From Orientallactaga sibirica (Eukaryota > Chordata > Mammalia > Rodentia > Dipodidae): a DNA stretch of 64,000 nt. The notes under the pieces were generated by a model. It ran no database searches. It was not told the DNA's origin and was given only the letters and a program-made list of their open reading frames with translations. This document shows positions 11,071-23,217 of this stretch, in pieces; the first letter of the stretch is position 1; each line of letters starts with the position of its first letter. A program made the position numbers and the translations under genes. Location of the stretch: assembly GCA_036365145.1 (NCBI GenBank), contig JAEOAD010000029.1, positions 24,359,001-24,423,000 of the forward strand, in the 5' to 3' direction.

Positions 11071-13674
11071 TGTCTCGGTTCTACAGCTCATTAGATTTTC
11101 TAAATTTCAATTTCTGTGATGAAGGATACAAAGGTGAAAAAGAAGTAATTTGCTGAAGTTGACAGTAACAAGGCTTCAGAGAGCCAGAAGTTTGTGCCAA
11201 GAAAGATATGGCTCTCCGTTAATGTTCATTTTTGAAATAGGAGGTTCTCCTTAAAGTGTCTGCCTCAACCTAAACAGCCTCTCTGGAACTTCCTGAAATC
11301 TTTTCTTCTAGAGGTTAGCCAAATCAGTTGATTCTTTGAATGGTAATTCACCCAATACACAAAAGAAGCAATAATAAAATCAGTTGTGTTTCCTAAGTAC
11401 CTAATGATGGACGGATGGATGTGTATATAATATATTTTTTGTAAATTCCATAGGAATGATATTTTTAATGCTAAATATTTATATTGTATGCCATTTCACT
11501 TGTTTGCACAACTTTGTCCCACACTCAACAATGTAATGCCATGTCTATGCATACATCTATAATGTTGCTGATTTCCTCCATCAGACTTCTCTTTTCATGG
11601 AAAATAATCACATAACCAGAAATAATTTTCATCTTCTCTGCTTTAACATATCACTTTAGTTTTCTTACTAAGCCTAGCCTATCAATTACTCCTTTTCCTG
11701 TGGATTACATTTCATTTCTGTACATCAGAAAATGTACATGGGTCCTGAGTTTTTCTAACCATACTTGTAGTTGCTAAGATACCTTATGGCCATGTGCTCT
11801 TTTTGTGATCATGTTTGTGTGAATTCTTGGAAGAATATTTGGTATTCAGTATTGTACATGCTTTCAGGTTTCAATATGCTTTTTTAACTTCAAAATAACA
11901 TTTTAAAGTTATGACCCTACATTCAACATCATCTGACTTTATTTTATATTTAATGTGATAGCTCAATATTCAAAATCTTAGAGATAGAATAAAAATAATC
12001 TACCTGCTCTTATTGCCTAAGAAAGCACCATATGTTTCAACATGTCTAAACACCACTCTCTGTAGTTTGTGAATATTAGTTGTTGGCATTCGATGGTCTG
12101 GGTGGGATTCTTCCACCAATTTTGGTTTCTGTTGAGAGAATCTGGATTGAATAGGCATGAAGTCCCAGGCTTGCATCACCTGTGATCATTTTAGATCTAT
12201 AGCGCAAAGAGGTAGCAAGTACCAGATGAGGAAGGGGTTTTGTGTCATATTGAAGGCAACTGCCTGTAAGTACAAATCCAAAGTTCTAAGCACATTTAAA
12301 CTCCATATTGATTTTACATGATCTATGTTAGTTGTTAGCATCACAGTTTTTAAGTATTTCTTCAAGCCAATCCCAAAGCCAAGGGTTAGAGTGTGGTGTT
12401 CAATAACCCTAATAACAAAGCAAGTCATATTGTGCAACCAACATTTTATCATGAATAAGAAACCTGCTGTATGAAGATGGGATTTATAAATACATATGTG
12501 TATATGATATATGTCAATGTATACATACACATATATCTATGCTCAAATAAGACATCTATATATATATCTATATATTTGTATATATTATGTGTTCTAACTT
12601 TATAAACAATTTAGTAAGCAACTTTCTCAAATTCCATTTACTAGTACTACTGGTTATTACCTATTTATACTTTTATATTCTTTCTAAAATAATGTAAACA
12701 TATCAAATTCCACTGGTTTTGTACCCCAGACTATTTTTGTATTCTTGTTATACAAATGGTTTCAAGCAAATAACTCTTTTAGATACTTCTAAAGAAGCAT
12801 ATTTTCATTTTTGTTTTTGTTTTCATTTTCATTTTTGTTGCAAAATTAATGCTTCCTGATTGATATTTTATTTAAACCTAAAATAAAAAAAAAACAAAGC
12901 AGTTCCTAATGTTGGTCAGTGTGCTAGATAAATTTTTAGGTTTTTTGCATATTTATCTTCTAAACTTTAAATGAATAACTAAAATCTGCAACCACTCATC
13001 AACAAGAAGATAAGAGGTGTCTTGAGATTGATTTGTGGAAAATCTGTAGGCTAAGTCTCTGCGTGCACCTGTGGTTGAATGTGTATCTGGAGAATGTAAA
13101 GCTCCACTGCTAACTAGAAGGTCTCCTACAGTCTGTCTTCAGCTTGAAGCTTCCTATTAGATCCAATCTCATGCAAGAACTCTTTTCTATAATATCTTTA
13201 ATATATACATCCTGCCACCTTCTATCTTGGAGTTTGTTTGCCCTTTTTGCCAGTGAAATATAATCAAAAAGTTAATCTATAAAAATTTGCATTTCATCTA
13301 TTTTGTTCCTCCACTGACTCATGATTTTAATCAGTTTTTCTCTTGGTTTTTCAAATTTTGTGTGCATGTTACTGGTATATTTCACATATCTATGACTGTA
13401 AATCAGCATTTTAAACTTCATAGATTATAAAGTATAAAGCAGTTTATACTTCAAAGAGTATAAACTAGCAGTACCTGCCCAATGATATTACCTTTCTTAT
13501 CTCATTCTGACATGAAGATATGACCCAATTGTCATTTCTTTATTTTTAAAGGTAAGATACAAGAAGTATTGATAAAATAAGTAGGTGTTACCACATTATT
13601 TGTAAGATATTTTAGTCATTCATTTGATTTATAATTTAAATTATAGACAGATAACAAAAATAAAAATTCAAAGA
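11071..13674. other. Long unassigned AT-rich stretch
   Basis: About 2.6 kb with no SINE, LTR or LINE signature that I can identify. A 114-codon reverse frame at 12,186-12,530 has no recognisable domain and begins in an ATAT/ACAT-rich run, so I do not call it a gene. TA-rich simple sequence occurs at about 12,485-12,590. Confidence 0.4.
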
Positions 13675-13683
13675 CTGAAAATT

Positions 13684-13917
13684 CTATTTTTTTATTTGAG
13701 TGAGAGAGAATGAGAGAGAGAAAGAGGGAGAGAGAGACAGAGAGTGAAAGTGAGAGAGGAAGAGAGAACGGGCACATCAGAGTCTCTAGCCACTGCAAAT
13801 GAACTCCAGACACATGTGCCACTATGTGCATCTGGCTTATGTGGGTCCCAGAGATGTGAACCTGGGTTTTTCGGGTTCCCAGTCAAGAGCTTTAACTGAT
13901 AAGCCATCTCTCTAGCC
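13684..13917 (-). mobile_element. tRNA-derived SINE (DIP/B2-like), full length
   Basis: Reverse strand: tRNA-like head at the right end (given strand AAGCCATCTCTCTAGCCC), B-box region, CCAGA-GCACA...CATGTGTCTGG body, then a long CT-rich tract and A-rich tail at the left. The target duplication CTGAAAATT lies at 13,675-13,683 and 13,918-13,926. Confidence 0.92.
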
Positions 13918-13954
13918 CTGAAAATTATATACAATATTAATAATCAAGTTTTAC

Positions 13955-14126
13955 CTTTTTTTTTTTTTTGTTTGTTTGCTTGCTTGTTAATTTGAGGTAG
14001 GGTTTCACTCTAGCCCAGGGACCTTGGATTGACTATGTAATCCGGGTGGCCTTGAACTAAAGGTGATCATTTTACCTCTACCTCCTGAGTACTAGGATTA
14101 AAGTCATGTGACACCATGCCCAGCTG
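13955..14126 (-). mobile_element. B1-type SINE (7SL-derived)
   Basis: The given strand carries the T-rich tail, then TAGGGTTTCACTCTAGCCC, GACTATGTAATC, CCTCCTGAGTACTAGGATTAAAG and ACACCATGCCCAGCTG. This is the reverse complement of the B1 order (GGC-TGG-GCA ... AATCC-AGCACT ... ATAGTGAA). The internal promoter is diverged, so it is an old copy. Confidence 0.88.
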
Positions 14127-14164
14127 CAAGTTTTACATTTTTGCTTTCATGTTTAATATTTAAA

Positions 14165-14378
14165 ATTGTTTTGGAACTAGAGAGATTTCTCAGCAGATAA
14201 GAGTATTTTCCAGGCAATCATAGGAACTGAGAGTGACTGATTTGTCCTGAATTTGATATGTAGCACTCATGTAAAGAACTGGGAGTAGCCTTGGATACTT
14301 GCAACCCCAGTACTGTGGAGACGAGACTGGAGAATCACTAAGGCCAATTGGTCAGCCCATCTGACCAAGCACATAAAA

Positions 14379-14420
<42 letters not shown>
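14165..14420 (+). mobile_element. Old tRNA-headed SINE (B4-like) with (TAAA)n tail
   Basis: A weak tRNA-like head (AGAGAGATTTCTCAGCAGATAAGAG) is followed by a B1-like right part (GGATACTTGCAACCCCAGTACTGTGGAGA). It ends in a pure TAAA repeat at 14,373-14,420. The fused tRNA-plus-B1 build is that of rodent B4 elements. Strong divergence makes the exact family unsure. Confidence 0.55.
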
Positions 14421-14422
<2 letters not shown>

Positions 14423-15054
14423 GGTAGCTATACTTCCAGTAAGAAATTCCATCTCAAGGAAAAAGAGATGAAAGATAAAGAGAGGAACACTTGGTGTTCT
14501 CCACCTTCCTATGCATGAATGCACAAAGGGCACAATCTGCTCATATATATGCATGCCCCACACACTGTACATACCTCACACAGCCATCTATGACTAAAAT
14601 AATAAAAGTGTGTCATATTTATATCAGATCTGTATCATTGTTGATGAAAGTGAAATATGAAGACTATCTCTGAAAGTTTATAATTTTATTTTCAAATTAT
14701 TTATCTCTTTGTTTTAATCCTTTTCATCCATATGTACATTATATGATTATGAATTTACTAGTAATGTTAAACATTATATTTTCCAGCTGTATGTATTTGA
14801 CATACATTGAATGAGTCAGTATGTGTGCTGTATAAAAACAGGTGGTATTTGATCATTGTCTCTACCACAAACTGGCAGAACTGATCCTGTACATGTTGTA
14901 TAACCATTTTCTCTCTTTAAACTATGATTTTCTTGCATATAATTAGAGATTACAATATTCATTTTTGGAAAACAAACTGAGGGAATACTAATTTATAACT
15001 AAGGCAGTGTCTTTTGTGAAATTCTAGAAAATATCAGCAAATATATATAATTTG
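14421..15054. other. AT-rich interval, nothing recognised
   Basis: No repeat boundary or coding signal. Confidence 0.4.
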
Positions 15055-15197
15055 ATTTTTTGAGGTAGTGACTTGCTCTTTCCCAGGTTTAACTGGAATT
15101 CACTATGTAGTCTCAGAGGGGCCTTGAACTCATGGCGATGATTCTTCCTCTGCCTCCAGAGTGCTGGGATTAAAGGTGTGTACCATCATGCCCAGTT
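15055..15197 (-). mobile_element. B1-type SINE
   Basis: The given strand has TTTTTTGAGGTAGTGACTTG, GGAATTCACTATGTAGTCTC, CCAGAGTGCTGGGATTAAAG and a CATGCCCAG end, the reversed B1 order. The middle is slightly shortened. Confidence 0.9.
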
Positions 15198-15765
15198 TTC
15201 AGCAAAATCGTACTCATGATGATAAACCTAAAAGGTAGTGAGGCTATCATATTTTATTACTTAAATTACATAGGTAAAACTGAAATTGATGCATTTTGGT
15301 AGATAAGAAAATATTTTTGTTGAATGAATGATACTTCAACCTATTTTTTAAAAATGATCTGATTTTGAAAGTTTGACACCGTCCTGTCAATGAAAGAAAT
15401 CTGTTCTATGTCTCATTTTTGCTAAAGATTTGAATGCATTAATTTGTTCCTATCAACTTTATACATAATAAAGTTTCCAAACAAATGTTTGTAAAACAAA
15501 TTTTAAATCCACCTTACACTTGCATTTCTAGAAGGAGACTAAGCAGCACTTGTACCACATAGATTTTTTTTTTAAATTGGGTGTAAATAAAGTGTTTGTA
15601 AAACACAGACTTTGTCTTAATGAACCAACATTAGACGATATATTGTAATAGAAGATTTTACTCTCACCTGCTGCAGCATAGATGATATTTATCTGTTATT
15701 AATTATAATGATAATTTTACATGTATATTAGGCACAGCATGGAAGTTTTACAATTCTCATTAAAG
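15198..15765. other. AT-rich interval, nothing recognised
   Basis: No repeat boundary or coding signal before the target duplication at 15,766. Confidence 0.4.
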
Positions 15766-15770
15766 GCAGT

Positions 15771-16171
15771 TGTAGCAGACAGCTTCAGGTTCACTGAAAT
15801 GAACTTCCAGACCAGGCACAGTTATGGAGGAAGGGACATTATTTATTGAAGCTTACAGATCCAGGGGAAGTTCCATAATGGCAGAAAAAGCTGGCCTGCT
15901 TTCACAGGACCAGGCAAGAGAGGAAAAAAAAAAAAAAAAAAAAAAAAACAGCCAGGCACACAGCACACAGAACAAAAACTACAGCCAAAAGCCACAGCAC
16001 ACTTCAGGAACTCCTACTGGGCACACTTTGCATATCTTTACAATGGAATCTCAAACCCAACATCACACCTTAAAGCCCAATGACATTGCCTCTAGCAAGG
16101 TGATTGCAGATGCAAACTATAAACTAATAAAACATTGAATATATTGGGGGCCATATATTAAAACTACCACA
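15771..16171 (-). repeat. 3' LTR of the 15.8-17.8 kb MaLR element
   Basis: Given-strand ends are TGTAGCAGACAGC and AAACTACCACA, i.e. TGTGGTAGTTT...CTGCTACA on the element strand. A 25-base A run near 15,908-15,940 is a T-tract expansion in the element's own strand and accounts for most of the length difference from the partner LTR. Confidence 0.9.
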
Positions 16172-17344
16172 TTCTGTCCCTGGCCCCCAATAGATTTATA
16201 ACTATCACACATTGTAAATTGTATTCAGTCCAACTTCAAAGATTCTCATAGTCTTGACCAACTTAAGATAGTGATTCCTGTAAAATCAAACAAGTTAACT
16301 ACTTTCAACATGTAAAGGCACAGAGTAAACACTTTTAACTGGTATAAGGCATAGCAAGGAGAGACTAGATAATGCAAACTCAACCACCATCAGCAGTCAT
16401 CAAACTTCTGCAGTTCAAGTTCAATATAACCAGAGACTGACAGTCTCCAGGTTTTCCAATTCTGCCCCTCCAGCTGGGCAGAGATGCCAAGGAAAACTTC
16501 GATCCCAGGCCAACACTGCACTCCATGGTAGTCCTTGCATAGTCCTGGTATATCCAAAACATATTCAGGTCTACATGAAAACCACAGTCCATCTTCCAAA
16601 GGCTCTTCCAGCCTATTCCTGAGGCTCTTCATGCCCTGCCTCATGCGGCATCTCAGCAGTGACTCCTGGAACTGTGTGCAATTCATGACCACTCCATGCA
16701 TTTTTCATGCTTCCAAAACTAATACCAGGTGTGCAGGACACAGCCGTATTCTTAATCCAGGGACAAAATAAATCATAGCCTTAAAAAGCAGGTTCCTTCT
16801 CCAGTCAACTCTTTCAAAGAGTTTGCATTTCTAACAGTCTTTCCTCAGGCATCTTCTCCATTGTTTTAATGTAAAGCAGTCAGGCCACCTTCCTTCCATC
16901 TTCCTTAAGATTGCTAATGTGTTGACAATAGCAGCTCCAGTAACCTAAAACCAGTCTCAGTGCCTCTAATTTTAACTTGCTTGAGATTTTCCAACTTAAA
17001 ATCTTAAATTTCTCAGTCTGTTATCTTTAGCCAAGCACATCAGTCCATTACAAATTTAACCTTGATCAAACTTTCTGGGCCTGGCTAGCAGAACATAGCC
17101 ATCCCTTATGCCAGTAGCCCAGTTCCAACAAAGTCCTCTGCAGTCTTTCCTTCCCCTTAGAAAGCTCATAAGCCAAGCCTCGAAGTTCAATACTGTCTGC
17201 ACTTAGCGTTCTCAAACTCATCAGAATAGTCCCTAAAACTTGGCTTACCACTCCAGAAGGCATCTTCAGTTGCAAGCACCAAGTCCATGCCCATTCCTCC
17301 AAAACAAAGGTTCCAAAAGACGAATATCCACACTGTCAGGTTCA

Positions 17345-17370
17345 TCTCACCCCACACTCCTCGGTACCAC
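17345..17370 (-). promoter_or_regulatory. Primer binding site (leucine-tRNA type) of MaLR element
   Basis: On the reverse strand the sequence right after the LTR reads TGGTACCGAGGAGTGTGGGG. It closely resembles the TGGTACCAG-AGTGGG site known for ERVL and MaLR elements. Equivalent sites occur at 36,033, 48,67x and 55,932. Confidence 0.75.
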
Positions 17371-17375
17371 TTTAC

Positions 17376-17750
17376 TGTATCAGACAGCTTCAGGTTCGCT
17401 GAGTTGAACTTCCAGACAGGCAAAGTCCTGGATTATTTATTGAAGCTTACAGATCCAGGGAAGCTCCATAATGGCAGAAAAAGCTGGCCTGCTTTCACAG
17501 GACCAGGCAAGAGAGAAAAAAAAAACAACTAGGCACATAGCACACAGAGCAAAAACTCTACAGCCAAAAGCCACAGCACACTTCAGGAACTCCTACTGGG
17601 CACACTTTGCATATCTTTACAATGGAATCTCAAACCCACCATCACACCTCAATGCCCAGTGACATTGCCTCTAGCAAGGTGATTGCAGATGCAAACTATA
17701 AACTAATAAAACACTGAATATATTGGGGGCCATATATTAAAACTACGACA
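17376..17750 (-). repeat. 5' LTR of the 15.8-17.8 kb MaLR element
   Basis: Given-strand ends are TGTATCAGACAGC and AAACTACGACA. It carries the element-strand polyadenylation signal in CTTCAATAAATAATCC. The outer end TGTCGTAG has one change from the TGTGGTAG start of its partner. Confidence 0.9.
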
Positions 17751-17755
17751 GCAGT

Positions 17756-18689
17756 CAATATTTATTTGCATCTTCTTAAACCTTTTTAAAATGTTTTGAT
17801 TTACATGTAGCTGTAATGTAAATGTATGGGATAGGGTTTTACATATACTTGTATATAATACATACTGATTCAATTTGGGCAATTAATGTTTTCAGACCTT
17901 TTAATTACATAGAGCATGAACATTTCTACATTATGTTTCCTTAGGGAAAAAAAAATGACAAAACCACCACTGGAAAGGCCAGTGTATACCATGTCTATTT
18001 TTAGACACACACAAACATACACACACACACACGTAGCCACACATTGATTTATTTTTAATGATTTTTACCTGTGAGAGAATGTACTTGGTCTTAGCCTAGA
18101 TCATTTGGAATCCTACAAGGATTTTGGCATAGCACCAGGATTGACTGAGAAACTCCTGGCTACTTTTCTTAGAAATTTGGTATTAGATTTTCCTGGCTTA
18201 GTTTCAATTAGATATTTTGAGCAAGATTGTAAACAAAGACACAGGTAGAAAATGAAAGCTAAATGAAATGCCATTTAATTTAATATATACCACTTTTCTG
18301 TTTTTCCTTTCCATCAAGTGCTTAATGTCAATATTGTAAAAAAAGATTAAAGAAGACTACTAATAACAACTATATACTTTGAAACTTTCTTTTAATTAAA
18401 CTTTTTAGGATTTGTAATTCAATTTATTTTGCTATTTCTTACAATGCCTTGTCCATTAAATAGAACTTAGGTTTTGAATTAACAGTGCAAAATAATTTTA
18501 AAAATAAATTTTCAAAATCAATGCATCTTATATTATAACATTAGAAAATTTGAGAGAAATAAAAATAGTCTAAATGCAATTTATCTTAATTGTGTAAGAA
18601 AATATTATGGGCTCAAATAATTAAAGAAAGCAATATTAATTTGGTTAGTTTAAGTAGAATTAGACTCTAGTTGTTGAAAAAAGTGTCTC
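17756..18689. other. AT-rich interval with short (CA)n
   Basis: A short ACAC-rich run at about 18,006-18,032 is the only simple repeat. Nothing else recognised. Confidence 0.4.
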
Positions 18690-18905
18690 CAGTAATCTGC
18701 CAGTGTCAAAATAGCCAGGAGTTGGGTTATTATGCACAGAGACTTGCCCTATCCCCCATAACTCTTGACTACCCCCACAATGCATGACCTACATTCCCCC
18801 TTGATGAGGGTCCCTTTGGAGGGGGGCAGACAGGGAGGAGGATGATGGAGTCACCAATTTGAATGTAAAATTAGTGTAATATAAACAAAATAATAAATTA
18901 TAAAA
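18690..18905 (+). mobile_element. LINE-1 3'-UTR fragment, strongly 5'-truncated
   Basis: GCACAGAGACTTGCCCTATC, CATAACTCTTGACTACCCCC, TTCCCCCTTGATGAGGGTCC, GACAGGGAGGAGGATGATGG and a GAGTCACCA string run in that order to an A-rich end (AAATAATAAATTATAAAAAT). This is the forward version of 10,060-10,200. Confidence 0.75.
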
Positions 18906-19089
18906 ATATTAACAATTTTTACATGTTTCACCATCATTAAAAAACATTGAACACATGAAAATAACAACAAACAAAAGCCCAAAATGCAATTTAAAAAATA
19001 GCAACAAAAAAAGTGAGATGATAACTAAGCTGTTATTATCAGCTTAGTGGAAAATACTGAGATAAGTTAACACTGAGGGAAGTTGTTTT

Positions 19090-20334
19090 AATTTTAGTTC
19101 ACAAATATCCATCAGCTGGGAACCTAGCATTTAGGACACCTATGTTTATGGGGGACAGCTGAATCAAACCACCACATTTCGCCATTGGCCCACATAAATT
19201 GATTACCATACATGATATAAAATTCAATGCATTCAGTCCAACTTTAAACATCCTCATAGTTTTTATCAATTCTGATGATGTCCAAACATTCTCATAGTCC
19301 AACATCTTAACTGAGCCATAATATAACCCCCCTCCAAAAAAAAAAATCATAAGGCACAGAATAAACATTCACACTGCAAAAGATGGTATTGGGCATAGCA
19401 AAGAAATATTCAGCCAATACAAGATTTAAACAGGGCAAACATCAAACTCTATAGCTTCAAGTCCAATGACTCTAGCCAGTGACAAGTCTCCAAGTCTGGT
19501 AACTCCAAGCAGCAACACATCTTTGGAGTTCCAATCCCACCCCTCTAGCTAAGCTATTCACAGTACTTGAAAACTTCATCCAGGGCCAGCAGCAATCCTT
19601 AGCAGCCAGCTTCTTGTCCTGGCATCTCCACTGGGTCTCCACTGCAACCCATAGATCCATGGGGTCTCCATGTAGGCAATCCTGCTTCTCACTGCCCATG
19701 GCCATTTCCAAAACACAAAACTGTGTTGCAAATTCAATGACCTTCTCTTTCCTGCATTTCTTATACTCCATAATACCAGGTGAGGTGCCAATTTGTTAAT
19801 CCAGGGGGTTTATAAGGCAAGCTTTGAAGAACAGGCCAGTCCTTCAGCATTCAGGCCTCTTCAAAAGACTGCATTCTTTCTGTTGTGCCAATGCAGGTAA
19901 GATGGGCTCAATATCAATAGTTGTAATCTCTCATATAATTGTAGATGAATGGGCAGCAATTTTTGGCCCAACAATTTCATTTTTTTCTGTGCCATATCCC
20001 TCTGCTTACACCAGTCCATTTTTATGCAATGCAACCCTGCACAAATTCTCAGAACACGGGCATAACAGCAAGCCTCTTACACAAACTACTTCTAGCCCAG
20101 TCCAGGCCAAGCTCTTTTTACCCTCACAAGCCAAACCTCACAGTCCATAGTTCTTAATGCATTTAGGTCTTTCAACTCTGACCAGAATGATTCATCAAGC
20201 TTTACTTACAACACTGCAAGATGTCTCTTAGGCCAAGTTTCCAAATCCTTGCACATTCCTCTTGAAAATTAGCTCCAAAAGGCCAAAGCCACACATTCTG
20301 GTTTCAAGCAGAAATCCCACTCCACTGGTATCAA
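19090..20334 (-). mobile_element. Truncated ERVL-MaLR-like element (internal region plus LTR edge)
   Basis: On the reverse strand it starts at a primer-binding-site-like TTGATACCAGTGGAGTGG (around 20,310-20,330). It runs through an internal region related to that of the element at 55.6-57.5 kb, and enters a 3' LTR at about 19,176 (TGTGGTGGTTTGATTCAGCT). That LTR is cut off after roughly 85 bases. There is no 5' LTR. The 9-mer TAAGTTAAC sits on both sides (19,063-19,071 and 20,346-20,354). Short frames inside are not conserved and I do not count them as genes. Confidence 0.8.
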
Positions 20335-20354
20335 TTTTACTAAGTTAAGTTAAC

Positions 20355-21538
20355 GCAAGTGCTAATGTGGGTACCTGGATAATTAGAAAAACATTTTCTT
20401 TCCCCATCATTCAATGCTCCGAGTAGTAATACTATTTCTATATAACTGGCTCTCAAAAGAGCAGATGCTCTAAGAAATCAGAGAATATGTGTTTTTTTTT
20501 TTTTTTTTTTTTTTTTCCTAGCTTTTTTTATCTCTAAATTCTAACATAATGTTTGGAATTCAGAAAAATGTTTGATTGAAAAAATATTATAGAAATATTC
20601 CAAATCCCCTCCTTTCAATTTCCTGAGAGAGAAGTACCTTCTGCTATATAGATTTTTTTGTTGTTGTTTGTTTGGAACATTGAATCAAGGGACATGCTGC
20701 CTTGATCATGAAGGACTGTGGCAGGTGATGGGTCTTTTCTGAAAGTAAAAGAAAATACATGTGCTGTGTTTTTATTCATTTGGGCTCTCTGCCATGGCTT
20801 AGAGCATCCTGTGAATAAAAGAATCAATATGTTTGAGGTGCAGACTTAGATCAAATGTAAAAACAACACAGCATGGCAGTGTTTTGGAAGAAAAAGGAAA
20901 TGGAGGGAGAAAAGTTTCTGTAAAACTTCAACACAATTCTTTTTTTCATAGGAATACCTTTTGGACCTGTGTAGAAAGCTTTAGTAGAATAAACAACGTC
21001 TTACTGATGGATTAGGAAAATAAATTTAATGTTAATGTAACATAAATAAAAGAGAATGTAGTTTATAATTATCCAGAAAATTATCCTGTTTATTCCAGAA
21101 AAGGAAAGAAAAGCTCCTTCAAAAGGAGCATTTTAAAATGACTTAATATTTAAAGGCTTAAAGTTTTTAAACTCATGAGTGTTTAAATAATAATAAAACC
21201 CATCAAAAATCTACTTTCCAGTGAAATACATTTCAGTTAATGTCCTTAGGATGATTACGGGGAAGAATATAATGTGTTTAAAATGACTTTAGACTGTTGT
21301 TTTGAAATTTTAATGACATTTTATTCTCTCTCTTTGTCTCTCTCTTTGAGTGTGTTTGTGCATGTGTGCATGTGTGATTCTCTCTCTCCTTTTCACAATA
21401 CATCCTCAATATATGTTAAGCTTCATAGGAAATTCATTCATCATATATTTATTGGTTTTTTACTACTTCACATTTTTCTCACAAACAAGTATGTTTATTC
21501 TCTCCTGAGCTCTTAGCTTATTTTTGAGTGATTGCTTT
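20355..21538. other. AT-rich interval with a 26-base T run
   Basis: A pure T run at about 20,492-20,517 could be a SINE or retrocopy tail, but the sequence beside it matches no element I recognise. A CT/TG-rich simple patch lies at 21,326-21,390. No gene signal. Confidence 0.4.
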
Positions 21539-21539
21539 T

Positions 21540-21573
21540 TGTTTCCATTTATTTGAGAAAGATAAAAGGAGGC

Positions 21574-21604
<31 letters not shown>

Positions 21605-21758
21605 CCAAGAGGAAGCCAGGGTCTCTAGCCACTGCAAATGGACTTCAGAAGCATGTGCCACCTTGTACATTTGGCTTATGTGGGTCTTGGGGAATTGAAC
21701 CTGGATACTTTGGCTTCACAGGCAAGCATCTTAAGTGCTAAGCCATCTCTCTAGCCTT
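21540..21758 (-). mobile_element. tRNA-derived SINE (DIP/B2-like), full length
   Basis: The given strand shows the A-rich/GA-rich tail, GCCACTGCAAATGGACTTCAG, CATGTGCCACCTTGTACATTTGGC, GGAATTGAACCTGG (B box reversed) and TAAGCCATCTCTCTAGCC (head reversed). All parts are present, with scattered substitutions. Confidence 0.92.
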
Positions 21759-21759
21759 T

Positions 21760-22200
21760 AAAAATTAATATTTTGTTTCCTGCTATATTCAGGAATTAGA
21801 ACTCGGGTGTGGAAAAAGTCTACATTGATGAATTAGTCACTTTCTAACCTATATTTTTCAAAAAAAATCTCAAAAGTTAAGGGCTTCACTAAATTTTATT
21901 ATCTTGCACAATGAAGAATTGTGTATTTCAAACTGCTTAAACTTTGGATTTTAGCAGACTAAAGAAGTTAGAATAAATTAATATCATGTTTGTTAAGATA
22001 TATAGCTTTTGAAAATTGCTAATTCACCCAAAACTTTTTAAACCATGAAATAAAGCACATTAAAGATGTAAGTACATTAGAAGTTTGTATCAAATGAAAT
22101 GGTAAGTTGCAGATATTATTTGTAGCTTGAAGAAGATATCATGACAAACCCTAAATGCTATGCACTTCTATTGAGTTAAACCTTAGTTTTGCCTGCCCAG
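21760..22200. other. AT-rich interval, nothing recognised
   Basis: No repeat boundary or coding signal. Confidence 0.4.
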
Positions 22201-22202
22201 CG

Positions 22203-22203
<1 letters not shown>

Positions 22204-22256
<53 letters not shown>

Positions 22257-22290
22257 ACACACACAGACAGACACACATACACACACACAT
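22204..22290 (+). repeat. (CA)n microsatellite
   Basis: Nearly pure CA dinucleotides with a few interruptions (ATACA, GACAGACA). Reverse-strand frames through it are artefacts of the repeat. Confidence 0.97.
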
Positions 22291-22620
22291 AAACTCTTTG
22301 TAGATCCTTCCACTATAGCTATATCTGTACGGCAACACCCTCTAGCTTGCTTGACCTGAAGAAAAGCCACAACCCTATATACTTTCTTTGTTAACATTTA
22401 CTTATCTCCAAAGATAGTGAGTGGTACTTTTTCTTACGGGACCTTTATGTAAGAATACTTGGCTACAAGATCAATATTAACTTTTATTATGGGCAACAAA
22501 CTCTGTTTTATTTCCATGCCATTTACTTTGGGTTTAGTTATGAACTGCCTGAGTGAACTCAAAGAATCTATTGTCCTGACAAAAAAAATCATGGTCCTTT
22601 GGTGGAAAACAAGCTAATCC

Positions 22621-22624
22621 TGTC

Positions 22625-22677
<53 letters not shown>

Positions 22678-22680
22678 ATT
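22621..22680 (+). repeat. (TCTG)n then (TC)n microsatellite
   Basis: About eleven TCTG units followed by a short TC run. Confidence 0.95.
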
Positions 22681-23020
22681 AAAGCCTAGCAGAGACATGG
22701 ATTATTCAAGCTGTTTATGTCTCTTGGACTGATAATCCCTTGATCACAGTAGTTTTTACTTTATGTGATTTTGCATGTCTTGTGTCGTTTGATCCTAAGA
22801 GATGAATTGCTAACTTCATTTTTATCAAATGAGAAGATATGCTTAAAAGTGGATACGATTACTTCCTTTATGCTGGTAGTTCTATTTCACTAGAGTCTAC
22901 ATAGAAGGGCACTTGAGCAGATCCAAGGAAGCATGCTGTTCTCTAAGTCACCCTCAACTTTTTTCTCTTTTTTTTGTTATTGTTGCTGTCATTATAAATT
23001 TTATATATATATAATTTTAC
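22681..23020. other. AT-rich interval, nothing recognised
   Basis: No repeat boundary or coding signal. Confidence 0.4.
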
Positions 23021-23021
23021 A

Positions 23022-23217
23022 GTATTTATTTATTTGAGACAGTGAGAGAGGCAGACATAGAGAAATAGAGAAAATGGGTGCTCCAGGTCCTTTAACAACG
23101 GCAAACAAATACCAGATGCATGTGACACCTTGTTCATCTCGCTTTTGTGGGTCCTGGGAAATTGAACTCTGGCTTTCCAAGAAAGCATTTTAATGGCTAA
23201 TCCATCTCTCCAGCCCT
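23022..23217 (-). mobile_element. tRNA-derived SINE (DIP/B2-like)
   Basis: The tail (TTTATTTATTTGAGACAGTG) is at the left, the CCAGATGCATGTGACACC body is in the middle, and the reversed head (GGCTAATCCATCTCTCCAGCCC) is at the right end. The copy is diverged in its B-box region. Confidence 0.9.

Larger units (their letters stand above)
15771..17750 (-). mobile_element. Complete ERVL-MaLR-like LTR retrotransposon
   Basis: Two direct LTRs enclose a 1.2-kb internal region, read on the reverse strand. A perfect 5-bp target duplication GCAGT flanks the element (15,766-15,770 and 17,751-17,755), as expected for ERVL/MaLR integration. Next to the 5' LTR the internal region opens with GTAAAGTGGTACCGAGGAGT, matching the leucine-tRNA-type primer site of this class. 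The internal region has no gag, pol or env motif, so it depended on enzymes from elsewhere. Over the compared 230 bp the LTRs differ at about one base in twenty, so this is probably the youngest MaLR here. The same internal sequence recurs on the plus strand around the provirus at 36.0-44.7 kb. Confidence 0.93.

Noticed and set aside
12186..12530. 114-codon reverse frame
   Set aside because: It starts in TA-rich simple sequence and has no recognisable domain; long frames of this size are expected by chance across 64 kb.
22204..22397. Cysteine/valine-rich frame through the CA repeat
   Set aside because: Translation of a dinucleotide repeat.
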